From: JBFMHP01 sp964557295
GTDB taxonomy: Bacteria; Pseudomonadota; Gammaproteobacteria; RBG-16-57-12
Assembly (NCBI GenBank): GCA_964557295.1
Contig: CAZKZP010000001.1
Coordinates: forward strand, 1 to 64,000
DNA length: 64,000 bases
Direction: 5' to 3'
The notes under the pieces are model-generated. The model worked only from the letters and a program-made list of their open reading frames with translations, had not been told where the DNA came from and made no database searches. The translations under genes and the position numbers were made by a program. Shown in pieces: positions 24,801-34,841 of the stretch; the stretch's first letter is position 1; every line of letters begins with the position of its first letter.

Positions 24801-26165
24801 ATGAACAGTGTATTGACCTCGATCATCGCCTTTATCATCGCCCTTGGGATGCTGGTCACGATCCATGAGTTCGGTCATTTCTGGGTGGCGCGGCGCCTGG
24901 GCGTGAAGGTGCTGCGCTTCTCCGTTGGTTTCGGACGTCCGCTGCTGGCCTGGCGGCGCGGCGCCGACCGTACCGAATTCGTCCTCGCGGCGATTCCCCT
25001 GGGCGGTTACGTCAAGATGCTCGATGAGCGCGAGGGAGAGGTGGCTGCGGAAGAGCGGCATCGCGCCTTCAATCGTCAATCCTTGGGCACCCGCGCCGCC
25101 ATCGTGGCGGCGGGGCCGATCTGCAATTTCGCCCTCGCGGTCCTGGCATACTGGCTGATGTTCGTCATCGGCATTCCAGGCCTCAAGCCGGTGGTCGGCG
25201 AGGTGATCGAGGATTCCAGCGCGGCCCGGGCGGGCATCGTCGCGGGTTCCGAGGTCATCGCCGTCGATACGAAGACCGTATCGACCTGGGGCATGGCCAG
25301 TCTTGCTGTGATTGGCAAAACACTGGAACAGGGCGATGTTGTGATGCGCATCAAGGACCCGGACGGCCATATCCGCGACGTTGTGCTCGATGCGCCGGTG
25401 CTGGATGAGGAATTCGGGAAGAAGGACGGGCTGCTCACCCTGGGGCTGCGCCCGAAGATGCCGCGCATCCCGGCGGTCGTCGGTGAAATCAAGCCGGAGA
25501 GTCCCGCGGCCCAGGCCGGGTTCCAGCCGGGTGATGCCATCATCAGCGCCAACGATATCGCAATCAAGGATTGGCCGCAGTGGGTCGAGCTGGTGCAGCG
25601 GCATCCCGCGCAGGAAATCCGCACGGAGATCGAACGCGCCGGCGCGCGCATGCAGCTGACGGTGATCCCCGAGCGGGTGAGCGCCGACGGACGGGAAATC
25701 GGCCGCATCGGCGCCGCAGCGCGTTCCATCGGCGCGTTGCCGCCGGAGCTGCTGGCCAAGGAGCGTTACGGGATGTTGGCGGCGGTATCCGAGGCGCTCG
25801 CCAAGACGTGGGACATGAGCGTGCTCACCTTGCAGGTGCTGGGCAAGATGGTGGTCGGGCAGGTCTCGCTTGATAATATCAGCGGACCGATTACCATTGC
25901 GCAGTACGCCGGTTATTCCGCGCAAGGCGGCGTGGCGACGTTTCTGGCGTTTCTGGCCATTGTCAGCTTGAGTCTTGGCGTCCTGAATCTGCTGCCGATC
26001 CCGATGCTCGACGGCGGACACCTGTTGTATTACGGCATTGAGTTGGTCAAAGGCAGTCCCTTGTCGGAAGAGGCGCAAATGCTGGGGCAGCGCATCGGGA
26101 TTGCCTTGCTCATGATGCTGATGAGTCTGGCCTTGTATAACGATTTCGCGCGGTTACTCGAATAG
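24801..26165 (+). CDS. rseP: site-2 intramembrane zinc protease RseP
   Basis: A 454-residue polytopic protease that completes cleavage of anti-sigma-E factors during envelope stress. The zinc motif H22-E-F-G-H26 lies in the first membrane helix, two PDZ domains follow (about 110-300), and the second catalytic motif NLLPIPMLDGGH is near the C-terminus. ATG 24801 is preferred because it begins the first helix; an upstream TTG would add only four residues. It lies directly before bamA as usual. Confidence 0.95.
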   Translation: MNSVLTSIIAFIIALGMLVTIHEFGHFWVARRLGVKVLRFSVGFGRPLLAWRRGADRTEFVLAAIPLGGYVKMLDEREGEVAAEERHRAFNRQSLGTRAAIVAAGPICNFALAVLAYWLMFVIGIPGLKPVVGEVIEDSSAARAGIVAGSEVIAVDTKTVSTWGMASLAVIGKTLEQGDVVMRIKDPDGHIRDVVLDAPVLDEEFGKKDGLLTLGLRPKMPRIPAVVGEIKPESPAAQAGFQPGDAIISANDIAIKDWPQWVELVQRHPAQEIRTEIERAGARMQLTVIPERVSADGREIGRIGAAARSIGALPPELLAKERYGMLAAVSEALAKTWDMSVLTLQVLGKMVVGQVSLDNISGPITIAQYAGYSAQGGVATFLAFLAIVSLSLGVLNLLPIPMLDGGHLLYYGIELVKGSPLSEEAQMLGQRIGIALLMMLMSLALYNDFARLLE

Positions 26166-26176
26166 TGGTTGTGTAC

Positions 26177-28456
26177 GTGAAAGCTATTTCCACCAAGATT
26201 CTATTTGTGCTCCTGTTGCTGACGCTCGCGCGCGGTGTGGCGGCGTTTGAAGTGAAGGACATCCGGCTCGAAGGGTTGCAGCGGATCGCGGCCGGCACGG
26301 TGTTCACTTACTTGCCGGTCAAGGTCGGCGATACGCTGGGTGATGAGCGCAGCGCCGAGATCATCCATGCCTTGTACAAGACCGGCTTCTTCAAGGATGT
26401 GCAGCTGGGGCGCGAAGGCGATGTGCTGGTGCTGCGTTTCGTCGAGCGTCCGTCCATCGCCAAGATCACGTTTTCCGGCAACGAGGAGATCAAGGCCGNN
26501 NNNNNNNNGCTCAATACCGTGCTCAAGGATGTGGGGTTGATCGAGGGACGCATCTTCAACAAATCCCTGCTCGATCGCATCGTGGCCGAACTGGAGCGCC
26601 AGTATTACAGCCAGGGCAAGTACGGCGTCGAGATCAAGACGACCTTGAAAGACGAGTCGCGTAACCGCGTCAGCGTTGACATCAAGATCGATGAAGGGGA
26701 TGCGGCGCGGATCTATCAGGTCAAGATCATCGGCAACAAGGCCTATTCCGAGGACGATTTGCTGGGCCGCTTCGAATCCGGCGAGCCGGGGCTGATCGGG
26801 CTGTTCAGCAGCCGCGACAAATATTCCAAACCAAAGTTGGTCGGTGATCTCGAAGTGCTGCGTTCATTCTACATGGATCACGGCTACATCGATTTCACCA
26901 TCGAATCCACGCAGGTCTCGGTCACTCCCGACAAGAAAGGCGTGTACGTCACGATCAATCTGTCGGAAGGCGAACAGTTCACCGTCAAGGACGTCAAGCT
27001 CGCCGGTGAGTTGATGGTGGCGGAAGCCGAACTGCGCGCGCTGTTGCAGATCAAGCCCGGCGCGATCTTCTCGCGCAAGGCCGTGACCGAAAGCAGCGCC
27101 AAGATCAACGAACGCCTGAGTTTCGAAGGATATGCCTTCGCCAACGTGAACGCCGTCCCGGAGATCAATCGCGAGAAAAAAGAGGTCGCGCTGACCTTCT
27201 TCATCGATCCAGGCAAGCGCGTCTACGTCCGGCGCGTCAACATCGAGGGCAACACCAAGACGCAGGATGAGGTCATCCGCCGCGAAATCCGCCAGATGGA
27301 AGGCGGCTGGGTGGACACGCAACGGATCAATCGATCCAAGACACGTCTGCAACGCCTGGGGTATCTGCAGGAGGTCAATGTGGAAACGCCCGCGGTTCCC
27401 GGCACGTCGGATCAGATGGATGTGAACTTCAAGGTCTCCGAGGGTCCCTCGGGCAGCCTGCAGGCCGGCGCGGGTTATGGCACCAACGGCGCGATTTTCA
27501 ATATATCGGTCACCGAACAGAATTTCCTCGGCACCGGCAAGCACTTGAAGCTCGATTTCGACAACAGCCGCGCCACCACGGTCTACACCCTCTCTTACAC
27601 CGATCCGTATTACACCCTGGAGGGCGTCAGTCGCGGCATCAGCCTGTATTCCAAGAGCACCGACGCCGGGGCGGCCAATGTGGCGGCGTATTTTACCGAT
27701 GTGCTGGGTGCCAGCCTGACCTATGGTTTCCCTCTGTCCGAATTCAACACCGCGCGGCTCGGCTTCAGTTACGAGACGACGGATTTGGGGACGACCTCGT
27801 CGACGCCGACCTCCATTCTCGATTGGGTCGACATCTACGGCTCGAATTTCGATACTTACAAGGTCAACGCCACATGGTCGCATGACAAGCGCAACCGCCT
27901 GTTATTTGCCGATGAAGGATTGTTGCAGAATCTCTCGCTCGAATTGGCGGTGCCCGGCAGTGACATCGAATATTTCAAGGTCGAACACAAACAGTTGTGG
28001 CTGTTCCCGTTCATCAACACTTCAATCCTGTCATTGTCCTCCACGCTGGGCTACGGCGGAGGTTATGGCGGCACGGAGGATCTGCCGTTTTTCGAGCACT
28101 ATTATCTCGGTGGCGTGAATTCCCTGCGCGGGTTCGAAAACAATTCGCTTGGACCGCGCGAAGGCTCACGTGTGCTCGGCGGCAACAAAAAGTTGCAGGG
28201 CAGTCTCGAAGTTGTTTTTCCGCCTCCTTCCGAGGAATACGCACAAAGTTTCCGCTGGAGTTATTTTATCGATGCGGGTAATGTATTCGGGGCCGACGAG
28301 TCCGTTGACCTGGGTGAAATCCGCCTCGCGCACGGCGTGGCGGCCAAGTGGGTCACCCCCGTCGGTGTGCTGACATTCAGTTTGGGTTGGCCTCTTCGCA
28401 AAGAAGAGGGAGACGAGTTGCAACGCTTCCAATTTACCATTGGAGCCCCCTTCTAG
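26177..28456 (+). CDS. bamA: outer membrane protein assembly factor BamA (short assembly gap)
   Basis: The core of the BAM complex that inserts beta-barrel proteins in the outer membrane. A signal peptide (LFVLLLLTLARGVAAF) is followed by five POTRA domains and a C-terminal Omp85 barrel, with the conserved VNSLRGFE segment and a terminal phenylalanine (FTIGAPF). A ten-N gap at 26499-26508 falls in the first or second POTRA domain; the reading frame is the same on both sides, so little is missing. Start candidates are GTG codons at 26165, 26171 and 26177. The last is chosen because it directly precedes a basic signal-peptide start. Confidence 0.94.
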   Translation: MKAISTKILFVLLLLTLARGVAAFEVKDIRLEGLQRIAAGTVFTYLPVKVGDTLGDERSAEIIHALYKTGFFKDVQLGREGDVLVLRFVERPSIAKITFSGNEEIKAXXXXLNTVLKDVGLIEGRIFNKSLLDRIVAELERQYYSQGKYGVEIKTTLKDESRNRVSVDIKIDEGDAARIYQVKIIGNKAYSEDDLLGRFESGEPGLIGLFSSRDKYSKPKLVGDLEVLRSFYMDHGYIDFTIESTQVSVTPDKKGVYVTINLSEGEQFTVKDVKLAGELMVAEAELRALLQIKPGAIFSRKAVTESSAKINERLSFEGYAFANVNAVPEINREKKEVALTFFIDPGKRVYVRRVNIEGNTKTQDEVIRREIRQMEGGWVDTQRINRSKTRLQRLGYLQEVNVETPAVPGTSDQMDVNFKVSEGPSGSLQAGAGYGTNGAIFNISVTEQNFLGTGKHLKLDFDNSRATTVYTLSYTDPYYTLEGVSRGISLYSKSTDAGAANVAAYFTDVLGASLTYGFPLSEFNTARLGFSYETTDLGTTSSTPTSILDWVDIYGSNFDTYKVNATWSHDKRNRLLFADEGLLQNLSLELAVPGSDIEYFKVEHKQLWLFPFINTSILSLSSTLGYGGGYGGTEDLPFFEHYYLGGVNSLRGFENNSLGPREGSRVLGGNKKLQGSLEVVFPPPSEEYAQSFRWSYFIDAGNVFGADESVDLGEIRLAHGVAAKWVTPVGVLTFSLGWPLRKEEGDELQRFQFTIGAPF

Positions 28457-28467
28457 GATGACAATAA

Positions 28468-29019
28468 ATGATGAAGATGAGCATGAATATGAACATAATC
28501 CGATCCATCTTGTTGGCGGCTGCATTCGCGGCAGGCGGCGTCGCACAGGCGGCGGATCTCAAGATCGGCGTCGTGATCGCGGCGAAGGTGATGCAAGATG
28601 CGCCGCAGGCGGAATCCGCACGCGCTAAGATCGAGCGCGAGTTCGCCCCGCGTGACAAGAAGATCGTCGAGATGCAGCGTGAACTCCAGTCGATGGAAGA
28701 AAAGATGGGACGCGATGCCGCGGTGATGAGTGAAGAACAGCGCCAGCGACTTGAGCGCGATATCCTCGCGCTGAAACGCGACGCCAAGCGGGCGCAAGAG
28801 GAATTCAGGGATGATCTGAATATCCGTCGCAATGAAGAATTCGGCAAGCTGCAACGCGAGATCCTCACGGTGATCAACGCCCTCGCGGAAGAAGAGGGTT
28901 ATGATCTGATCCTCAGTGAAGGCGTGATCTTCGCCAGCGGCAAGGTGGATCTCAGCCAGAAGGTGATTGATCGCCTGAAGAAGCTGCCTCAAGAGTCGCC
29001 GGCGCCGGCCAAGAAATAA
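28468..29019 (+). CDS. skp: periplasmic chaperone Skp/OmpH
   Basis: A 183-residue secreted protein with signal peptide MNIIRSILLAAAFAAGGVAQ and a long, charged, coiled-coil-forming middle rich in E, K and R. These are the tentacle helices of Skp, which carries unfolded outer-membrane proteins to BamA. Its place between bamA and lpxD is the standard one. Several methionines at the N-terminus leave the precise start uncertain. Confidence 0.92.
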   Translation: MMKMSMNMNIIRSILLAAAFAAGGVAQAADLKIGVVIAAKVMQDAPQAESARAKIEREFAPRDKKIVEMQRELQSMEEKMGRDAAVMSEEQRQRLERDILALKRDAKRAQEEFRDDLNIRRNEEFGKLQREILTVINALAEEEGYDLILSEGVIFASGKVDLSQKVIDRLKKLPQESPAPAKK

Positions 29020-29033
29020 TCGGCAGGGCGCCC

Positions 29034-30059
29034 ATGGCTATGACACTGGGGGAACTGGCGGCACGGCTCGGCGGGGAATTGCACGGCGATGCCGCGCGCC
29101 AGGTGGAGTCCATTGCGAGCCTATTGCATGCCGAGGCGCGTGCGGTCACGTTTCTGGCCAATGCCAGTTATAAAAAGGACTTGGCCCGGACGCGCGCCGG
29201 CGCGGTGCTGCTGCGGGCGGATGACGCCGATGCCTGTCCGGTTGCGGCCATCGTGGTGGCCGATCCCTATGTCGCTTATGCCAAGGTTACGCAATGGCTC
29301 TATCCGTCTCCCGTGCACGAAGGCGGCATCCACCCGAGCGCGGTGGTGGCGGCCTCCGCGCGGATTGATGCGCAGGCATGGGTCGGCGCGAATTGCGTGG
29401 TGGGTGAACGCGCTGAGATCGGGGCGCGGGCGCAGCTCGGCCCCGGTTGTGTCGTGGGCGATGACGCGCGGGTCGGCGCGGACACCCGCCTGCATGCCAA
29501 TGTGACGATCTATCATGCCTGTGAGATCGGACAGCGCGTGATCATCCATTCCGGCGCGGTCATCGGCTCCGACGGTTTTGGTTTCGCCAACGAGAAAGGC
29601 CGCTGGGTGAAGATCATGCAGATCGGCCGCGTGCTCATCGGCGATGATGTGGAGATCGGGGCGAACGTCGCGCTGGATCGCGGCGCCTTGGAAGACACCG
29701 TTATCGAAGAAGGCGCGAAGCTCGATAACCTGGTTCACCTCGCGCATAACGTGCATATCGGGGCGCATTCCGCGCTCGCGGCGCAGGTAGGGTTCGCCGG
29801 CAGCACGCACGTCGGCCGCCATTGCGCGTTCGGCGGCCAGGCGGGTATCGTCGGGCATATCGAAATCTGCGATAATGCCGTCATTCTGGGCAAGACCTCC
29901 GTGACCAAGTCGATCGATAAGTCCGACACTTATTCTTCCGTCATCCCGGCGATGCCCCACAACGAGTGGAACAAGACCCTGGTTCGACTGCGCCGCCTCG
30001 AGCAACTGGAGCAGCGCGTCAAACAGCTCGAGCAGCAGCTCGATAACAAGAAGGCGTGA
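29034..30059 (+). CDS. lpxD: UDP-3-O-(3-hydroxyacyl)glucosamine N-acyltransferase
   Basis: A 341-residue trimeric left-handed beta-helix acyltransferase for the third step of lipid A synthesis. The N-terminal uridine-binding domain (TLGELAARLGGELHG) is followed by many hexapeptide repeats; the catalytic histidine region is HLAHNVHIGAHSALAAQVG. A charged helix closes the protein. It overlaps fabZ by 4 nt. Confidence 0.96.
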   Translation: MAMTLGELAARLGGELHGDAARQVESIASLLHAEARAVTFLANASYKKDLARTRAGAVLLRADDADACPVAAIVVADPYVAYAKVTQWLYPSPVHEGGIHPSAVVAASARIDAQAWVGANCVVGERAEIGARAQLGPGCVVGDDARVGADTRLHANVTIYHACEIGQRVIIHSGAVIGSDGFGFANEKGRWVKIMQIGRVLIGDDVEIGANVALDRGALEDTVIEEGAKLDNLVHLAHNVHIGAHSALAAQVGFAGSTHVGRHCAFGGQAGIVGHIEICDNAVILGKTSVTKSIDKSDTYSSVIPAMPHNEWNKTLVRLRRLEQLEQRVKQLEQQLDNKKA

Positions 30060-30514
30060 GTCAATTGGAAACCATCGATATCAATCAGATCGTCAAACTA
30101 CTTCCGCATCGCTATCCTTTTTTGCTGGTGGATCGCGTGTTGGAATGCGTGCCGGGCAAGTCGCTGGTGGCGATCAAGAATGTCACAATCAACGAGCATT
30201 TCTTCCCCGGCCATTTCCCAGGCCGGCCGGTGATGCCGGGGGTCTTGATTCTCGAAGCCCTGGCCCAGGCGACAGGCATCCTCGGCTTTCGCACCATGAA
30301 CAAAGAACCATCGGGCAAATCGCTTTATCTGTTCGTCGGCATCGACAACGCACGCTTCAAATCCCAGGTGGTGCCGGGCGATCAGTTGCGCCTGGAGGTC
30401 GAAGTGAAGCGCACCATCCGCAATATCTGGAAGTTCGACGCGGTGGCCAAGGTCGACGGCAAGGTGGTGGCCAGCGCTGAATTAATGTGTGCCGAGAGTG
30501 AAGTAGACGCTTGA
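30056..30514 (+). CDS. fabZ: 3-hydroxyacyl-ACP dehydratase FabZ
   Basis: A 152-residue hot-dog fold dehydratase for fatty acid elongation. The active-site pair is H53 (FPGHFPGRPVMPG) and E67 (LILEALAQ). The start is a GTG overlapping the lpxD stop. Placed among lpx genes, it helps balance fatty acid use between phospholipid and lipid A. Confidence 0.96.
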   Translation: MSQLETIDINQIVKLLPHRYPFLLVDRVLECVPGKSLVAIKNVTINEHFFPGHFPGRPVMPGVLILEALAQATGILGFRTMNKEPSGKSLYLFVGIDNARFKSQVVPGDQLRLEVEVKRTIRNIWKFDAVAKVDGKVVASAELMCAESEVDA

Positions 30515-31281
30515 TTCATCCAACCGCAATCATCGACCCCGGCGCCCGGTTGGCGCCGGACGTCAAGGTCGGCCCCTACAGCATTATCGGCGCGGATGTC
30601 GAGATCGGCGCCGGCACCGTCGTCGGACCGCATGTCGTGATCCAGGGGCCGACCCGGATCGGGCGCGAGAACCGGATCTTCCAGTTCGCCTCGGTCGGCG
30701 ATATCCCGCAGGACAAGAAATACGCCGGCGAGCCGACCACCTTGATCATCGGCGACCGCAACACCATCCGTGAGTGCTGCACCATCAATCGCGGCACGGT
30801 GCAGGATCGGGGCAGTACCGTGATCGGCAGCGACAACTGGATCATGGCCTACGTCCACATCGCCCACGATTGTGTCATCGGTGACAAGACCATCCTCGCC
30901 AACAATACCTCGCTGGCGGGGCACGTCACTGTCGATGACTATGCGATCCTCGGCGGGTTCACCCTGGTCCATCAGTTCTGTCAGATCGGGGCGCATTGCT
31001 TCACCGCGATGAACAGCGTGATCTCCAAGGATGTGCCGCCGTATGTGATGGTGTCCGGCCATATGGCCGAGCCGCACGGTTTGAACACCGAGGGACTGAA
31101 GCGGCGCGGCTTTTCGCCCGAGGCCCTGAGCGCGCTCAAGCGCGCCTATAAGCTGCTGTATCGTGAGAATCTCACCATCGATCAGGCCAAGGCGGCGATC
31201 GCCGAGTTGGCGCAAACCCACCCCGAAGTGGCAGTCATGAGCGAATTCCTCGAGCGCGTCACGCGCGGCATCGTGCGTTAG
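30511..31281 (+). CDS. lpxA: UDP-N-acetylglucosamine acyltransferase
   Basis: A 256-residue beta-helix acyltransferase catalysing the first lipid A step, transfer of 3-hydroxyacyl from ACP to UDP-GlcNAc. The catalytic base is H119 in YVHIAHDCVIG. The start is TTG (30511), overlapping the fabZ TGA stop in TTGA; this start is supported because the helix begins immediately with IHPTAIIDPGA. Low-efficiency TTG initiation by coupling may limit its level. Confidence 0.95.
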   Translation: MIHPTAIIDPGARLAPDVKVGPYSIIGADVEIGAGTVVGPHVVIQGPTRIGRENRIFQFASVGDIPQDKKYAGEPTTLIIGDRNTIRECCTINRGTVQDRGSTVIGSDNWIMAYVHIAHDCVIGDKTILANNTSLAGHVTVDDYAILGGFTLVHQFCQIGAHCFTAMNSVISKDVPPYVMVSGHMAEPHGLNTEGLKRRGFSPEALSALKRAYKLLYRENLTIDQAKAAIAELAQTHPEVAVMSEFLERVTRGIVR

Positions 31282-31290
31282 TCCAGGACG

Positions 31291-32436
31291 ATGCGCATCG
31301 GTATCGTCGCTGGCGAGGCCTCCGGAGACATCCTCGGCGCGTCTCTGCTGCGCTCACTCAAGCAGCAAGTTCCCGACATGCAGATCGAAGGCATCGGCGG
31401 ACCCCGAATGATGGCCGAGGGTTGCCGTTCGCTGTTTGCGATGGAGTACCTGTCGGTGATGGGGCTCGTCGAGGTGCTCGGGCGTCTGCCGCAATTGCTC
31501 TCGATCCGCCGCCAGCTCATCCGTCATTTCATCGCTAATCCGCCCGATGTCTTCATCGGCGTCGATGCGCCGGATTTCAATTTGGGTTTGGAAAAGGCGC
31601 TCAAGGCCGCCGGCATTCCGACGGTGCATTTCGTCAGTCCCTCGGTCTGGGCCTGGCGCCAGTACCGCGTGCGCAAGATCGTCAAGAGCACGGATCTGAT
31701 GCTGACCCTGTTTCCGTTCGAGGCGGCGTTCTACCGCAAATACCAGATGCCGGTGAAATATGTCGGTCATCCGCTGGCCGATCAGATCCCCTTGGAGACG
31801 GACCAGCAGGGTGCGCGCGCGCAACTGGCGCTGCCGTCCGCTGCACGCGTGGTGGCGGTGCTGCCCGGCAGCCGTGGCAGCGAACTGAAATATCTCGCCG
31901 ATGTCTTCATCAAGACCATGCTGCTGTGTCAGGAGCGCGCGCCCGAGCTGAGTTTCGTCGTGCCCTTGGTCAACCCACGCATCCGCGGGATGTTCGAGCA
32001 GGCGCTGCTGCGCAATCGCGCGGTGAAGCATCTGTTGCTGCTGGATGGTCAATCGCATCAGGCGATGGCCGCGGCGGATGTGGTGCTGCTGGCCTCCGGG
32101 ACTGCCGCGCTGGAGTGCATGTTGCTGAAGCGGCCGATGGTGGTCTCGGCCAAGGTCGCGCCCCTGAGCGCCTGGCTGCTGCGGCGCTTGATCAAGGTGC
32201 CGTATGTCTCGCTGCCGAACAATCTGGCCGGCGAGATGCTGGTGGAGGAATATCTCCAGGAACGCGCCACACCGGAGCATCTCGCCGTTGCCGTCGAACG
32301 CCTGCTGCAACAGCCCGCGGCGGCGCAACGCTTGATCGCCCGCTTCGCAGAGATCCATCACTCCCTGCGCTGCAATGCCGGTGAGCAAGCGGCCCGTGCC
32401 GTGCTGGCATTACTGAGCCATCCCCGTGCAAGTTGA
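31291..32436 (+). CDS. lpxB: lipid-A-disaccharide synthase
   Basis: A 381-residue GT-B fold glycosyltransferase joining UDP-2,3-diacylglucosamine and lipid X. The start RIGIVAGEASGDILGASLL, the GGPRMMAEGC and FVSPSVWAWRQ motifs and the C-terminal LASGTAALECML nucleotide-sugar loop are all typical. It overlaps rnhB by 11 nt. Confidence 0.96.
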   Translation: MRIGIVAGEASGDILGASLLRSLKQQVPDMQIEGIGGPRMMAEGCRSLFAMEYLSVMGLVEVLGRLPQLLSIRRQLIRHFIANPPDVFIGVDAPDFNLGLEKALKAAGIPTVHFVSPSVWAWRQYRVRKIVKSTDLMLTLFPFEAAFYRKYQMPVKYVGHPLADQIPLETDQQGARAQLALPSAARVVAVLPGSRGSELKYLADVFIKTMLLCQERAPELSFVVPLVNPRIRGMFEQALLRNRAVKHLLLLDGQSHQAMAAADVVLLASGTAALECMLLKRPMVVSAKVAPLSAWLLRRLIKVPYVSLPNNLAGEMLVEEYLQERATPEHLAVAVERLLQQPAAAQRLIARFAEIHHSLRCNAGEQAARAVLALLSHPRAS

Positions 32437-33028
32437 ACTGGATTTTTCGCTGCCGGAGGGGCTCATCGCGGGCGTGGACGAGGTCGGCCGCGGTCCGCTC
32501 GCCGGTCCGGTGGTCGCCGCCGCGGTGATCCTCGATCCGCGCCATCCGATCGCGGGTTTGGCGGATTCAAAAAAACTCAGCGAAAAAAAACGCGAACTGC
32601 TGTTCGATGAAATCCAGCGCAAGGCCCTGGCCTGGGCGATCGGGCGCGCCGAGGTCGACGAGATCGACCGGCTCAACATCCTGCACGCCAGCCTGCTGGC
32701 GATGCAGCGCGCGGTGGCCGGGCTTGATCCCGCGCCCGATCATGCCTTGATCGACGGCAACCGCTGCCCGGTGTTGCGCTGCACCGCACAGGCCATTATC
32801 AAGGGCGATGACAAGGTGCCGGCGATCAGCGCGGCGTCGATCCTCGCCAAGGTCACGCGTGATCGCGAGATGACGGCGCTGGATGCCGTCTATCCCGGCT
32901 ATGGACTCGCGCAACACAAGGGCTATCCCGCGCCGACTCACCTGCACGCCCTGACCACGCTGGGCGTCACGCCCATCCACCGCCGCTCCTTCAAACCGGT
33001 GAAAGACGTGTTGGCCGCGATGGGTTGA
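32426..33028 (+). CDS. rnhB: ribonuclease HII
   Basis: A 200-residue RNase HII that cuts RNA at ribonucleotides in DNA. The active-site start GVDEVGRGPLAGPVV gives D18-E19, and LIDGNRCP supplies another acidic residue. The start is GTG inside the end of lpxB. It closes the lipid A block; in many relatives dnaE follows directly, but here two unrelated genes intervene. Confidence 0.95.
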   Translation: MQVELDFSLPEGLIAGVDEVGRGPLAGPVVAAAVILDPRHPIAGLADSKKLSEKKRELLFDEIQRKALAWAIGRAEVDEIDRLNILHASLLAMQRAVAGLDPAPDHALIDGNRCPVLRCTAQAIIKGDDKVPAISAASILAKVTRDREMTALDAVYPGYGLAQHKGYPAPTHLHALTTLGVTPIHRRSFKPVKDVLAAMG

Positions 33029-33082
33029 GTCCCTCGTAGATACATCCGGCGCAATGCCCTTCGGTTATTGCCCCACACGCTT

Positions 33083-34648
33083 TCACCACACCCCGGGAAT
33101 GAACTTGTATTTCACCCGCTGGCAATAGGCCAGGTAATCCGGATCGCGGCGCAGGTGGCGTTCCTCGGTGATGGCGCGCAGGTAGTAGATGACATTCCAC
33201 ATCGCGAGAAAGAAGAACTGCCACGGTGTGCCGAAGTTGCGGATGTTTTCCAGCCACCAGGCGATGTTCTTCATGGTGTAGGCCGGGTGGCGGATGATCG
33301 AGAAGGGGCCGGTGGTGATGATGCCGCGGTTGGTGAGATTGCTGAAACGCAAACCAAACACCAGGGTGGCCCAGACGTAGACGGTGAAACACGCCAGCGT
33401 GAGGGACTTCAGCAGGATGTCCACCCACTCCGGCTGGAAGAGCGCGTAGGGCGCGTTGCCCAGGCTATTGCCGTAAGGAAGGTAGTTCGACACCACGCCG
33501 TTGAACGGCGGATAACAGGCCAGGGTGATGAACCAGCCGAACAGCGTCGGATCGACGCTCTTGGATTTGTTGTTCAGCCAGCGCGAGGCGGCGAGATAGC
33601 CGATCAGCCCGATCGAGACATCCATCACGAACAGCCCGTGAAAATAACTGCCGTAGAAATGATCGAAGGCGCGCCGCCACTGATCGCCGCTCATCACGGC
33701 CTCCCAGAACTGCGGGGCATTGGCGAACAGGCCGTTGCATTCGAGATAGAGGAAGGTGATCATCAGCGGGATCCAGAACAGCTTCACGCACAGATCGCGC
33801 AACGTGATCCCGATGCGTTTGTTGGTGATCTTCCAGTGCAGCCGGGCCGGAGGGATGCCGAAGATCCGGCGCAGGGCGCGGCGAAACAGCATCAGAAAGA
33901 CGAAATTCGGATCGCTGCGGTCCTCGAAGCGGTGCCCGCGCAGCAGACAGGTGATCAAGGCGTAGGTGAATCCGAACAGCAGATAGATGCTGTAGAGATA
34001 CCCGCAGGTGATGCGCCAGTTTTCATAATAGGCGTTGCCGTAGAACGGGTGCTGGAAGGTGATGAAGACCAGCAGGGTGAACACCGCCAGACCGCTCACC
34101 CAGCGAAAGAAGGCGCTGCGCCAGGCCTGGGCGAAGGGCGTGATCACCAGTGCTTCACGGTTGACGATGGGATAGAGCAGCCAGGGCAGGGTATAGCCCA
34201 GGGTGCACAGGGCCAGCACCACCTCGAAACGGTTCCAGTTCCATCCCAGCGCGGTGTGGGTGCTACCCGTGAAAAACCACTCGGCGTGATTGGCCACGCC
34301 GAAGGCGCCGAAGACGGTGAGCAGCGCCAGACCCAGGATGTAGGCGCGCCAGAGCGGGCGGCGCAGAAACTCCCAGCAGACCATGCCGAGAAAGCCCAGC
34401 ACCACGATGGCGAGGATGTCGTAATAGTTGCGATTGATCCCCGCGAACTGGAAGGCCTCCGGGAACCAGGCCGGGAACCAGGCGAAGACGTCCGGGACCC
34501 GCGGACCGGCGCCGGGCAGGACCTTGGCCTGAAAGATGCCGAAGGCGATGGTCAGCGACAAGATGAACAGTCCGCCGAAGATGCCGGTCGATTGATTCTG
34601 GCATCCTCGGACGGGGTCGAATTTGTTCTGATTGGCCAGATCCTTCAC
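33083..34648 (-). CDS. polytopic membrane protein with ICMT/PEMT-type methyltransferase end
   Basis: A strongly hydrophobic protein of about 521 residues with roughly ten or more membrane segments. The C-terminal 110 residues carry the marks of the isoprenylcysteine/phospholipid methyltransferase superfamily: TTGPFSIIRHPAYTMKN, then ITEERHLRRDPDYLAYCQRV. The N-terminal 400 residues are not part of the usual 180-220-residue enzyme and I do not recognise them. The GTG at 34648 with GGGGGA upstream is the preferred start; an ATG at 34717 would add a non-hydrophobic arginine/glycine-rich stretch. It lies between rnhB and dnaE on the opposite strand. The acceptor is unknown. Confidence 0.72.
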   Translation of the reverse strand: MKDLANQNKFDPVRGCQNQSTGIFGGLFILSLTIAFGIFQAKVLPGAGPRVPDVFAWFPAWFPEAFQFAGINRNYYDILAIVVLGFLGMVCWEFLRRPLWRAYILGLALLTVFGAFGVANHAEWFFTGSTHTALGWNWNRFEVVLALCTLGYTLPWLLYPIVNREALVITPFAQAWRSAFFRWVSGLAVFTLLVFITFQHPFYGNAYYENWRITCGYLYSIYLLFGFTYALITCLLRGHRFEDRSDPNFVFLMLFRRALRRIFGIPPARLHWKITNKRIGITLRDLCVKLFWIPLMITFLYLECNGLFANAPQFWEAVMSGDQWRRAFDHFYGSYFHGLFVMDVSIGLIGYLAASRWLNNKSKSVDPTLFGWFITLACYPPFNGVVSNYLPYGNSLGNAPYALFQPEWVDILLKSLTLACFTVYVWATLVFGLRFSNLTNRGIITTGPFSIIRHPAYTMKNIAWWLENIRNFGTPWQFFFLAMWNVIYYLRAITEERHLRRDPDYLAYCQRVKYKFIPGVW

Positions 34649-34841
34649 CCGTCGTCCCCCGCTCCCGCACGACCATCCGCCTGAGCGAGCGGCGGCCTCT
34701 GTGCATGGGCTTCGCATTTGTTCTTTTTACAGTGTGCCGTCGTGCGGCCTGCCTGCCGGTTCACATCCCTGCATGAGGCGTCCTTAACTATTTCATAGGA
34801 AAACCGTTAACAATCCAAAGTCTAGTCCGAAGGATCAGGTT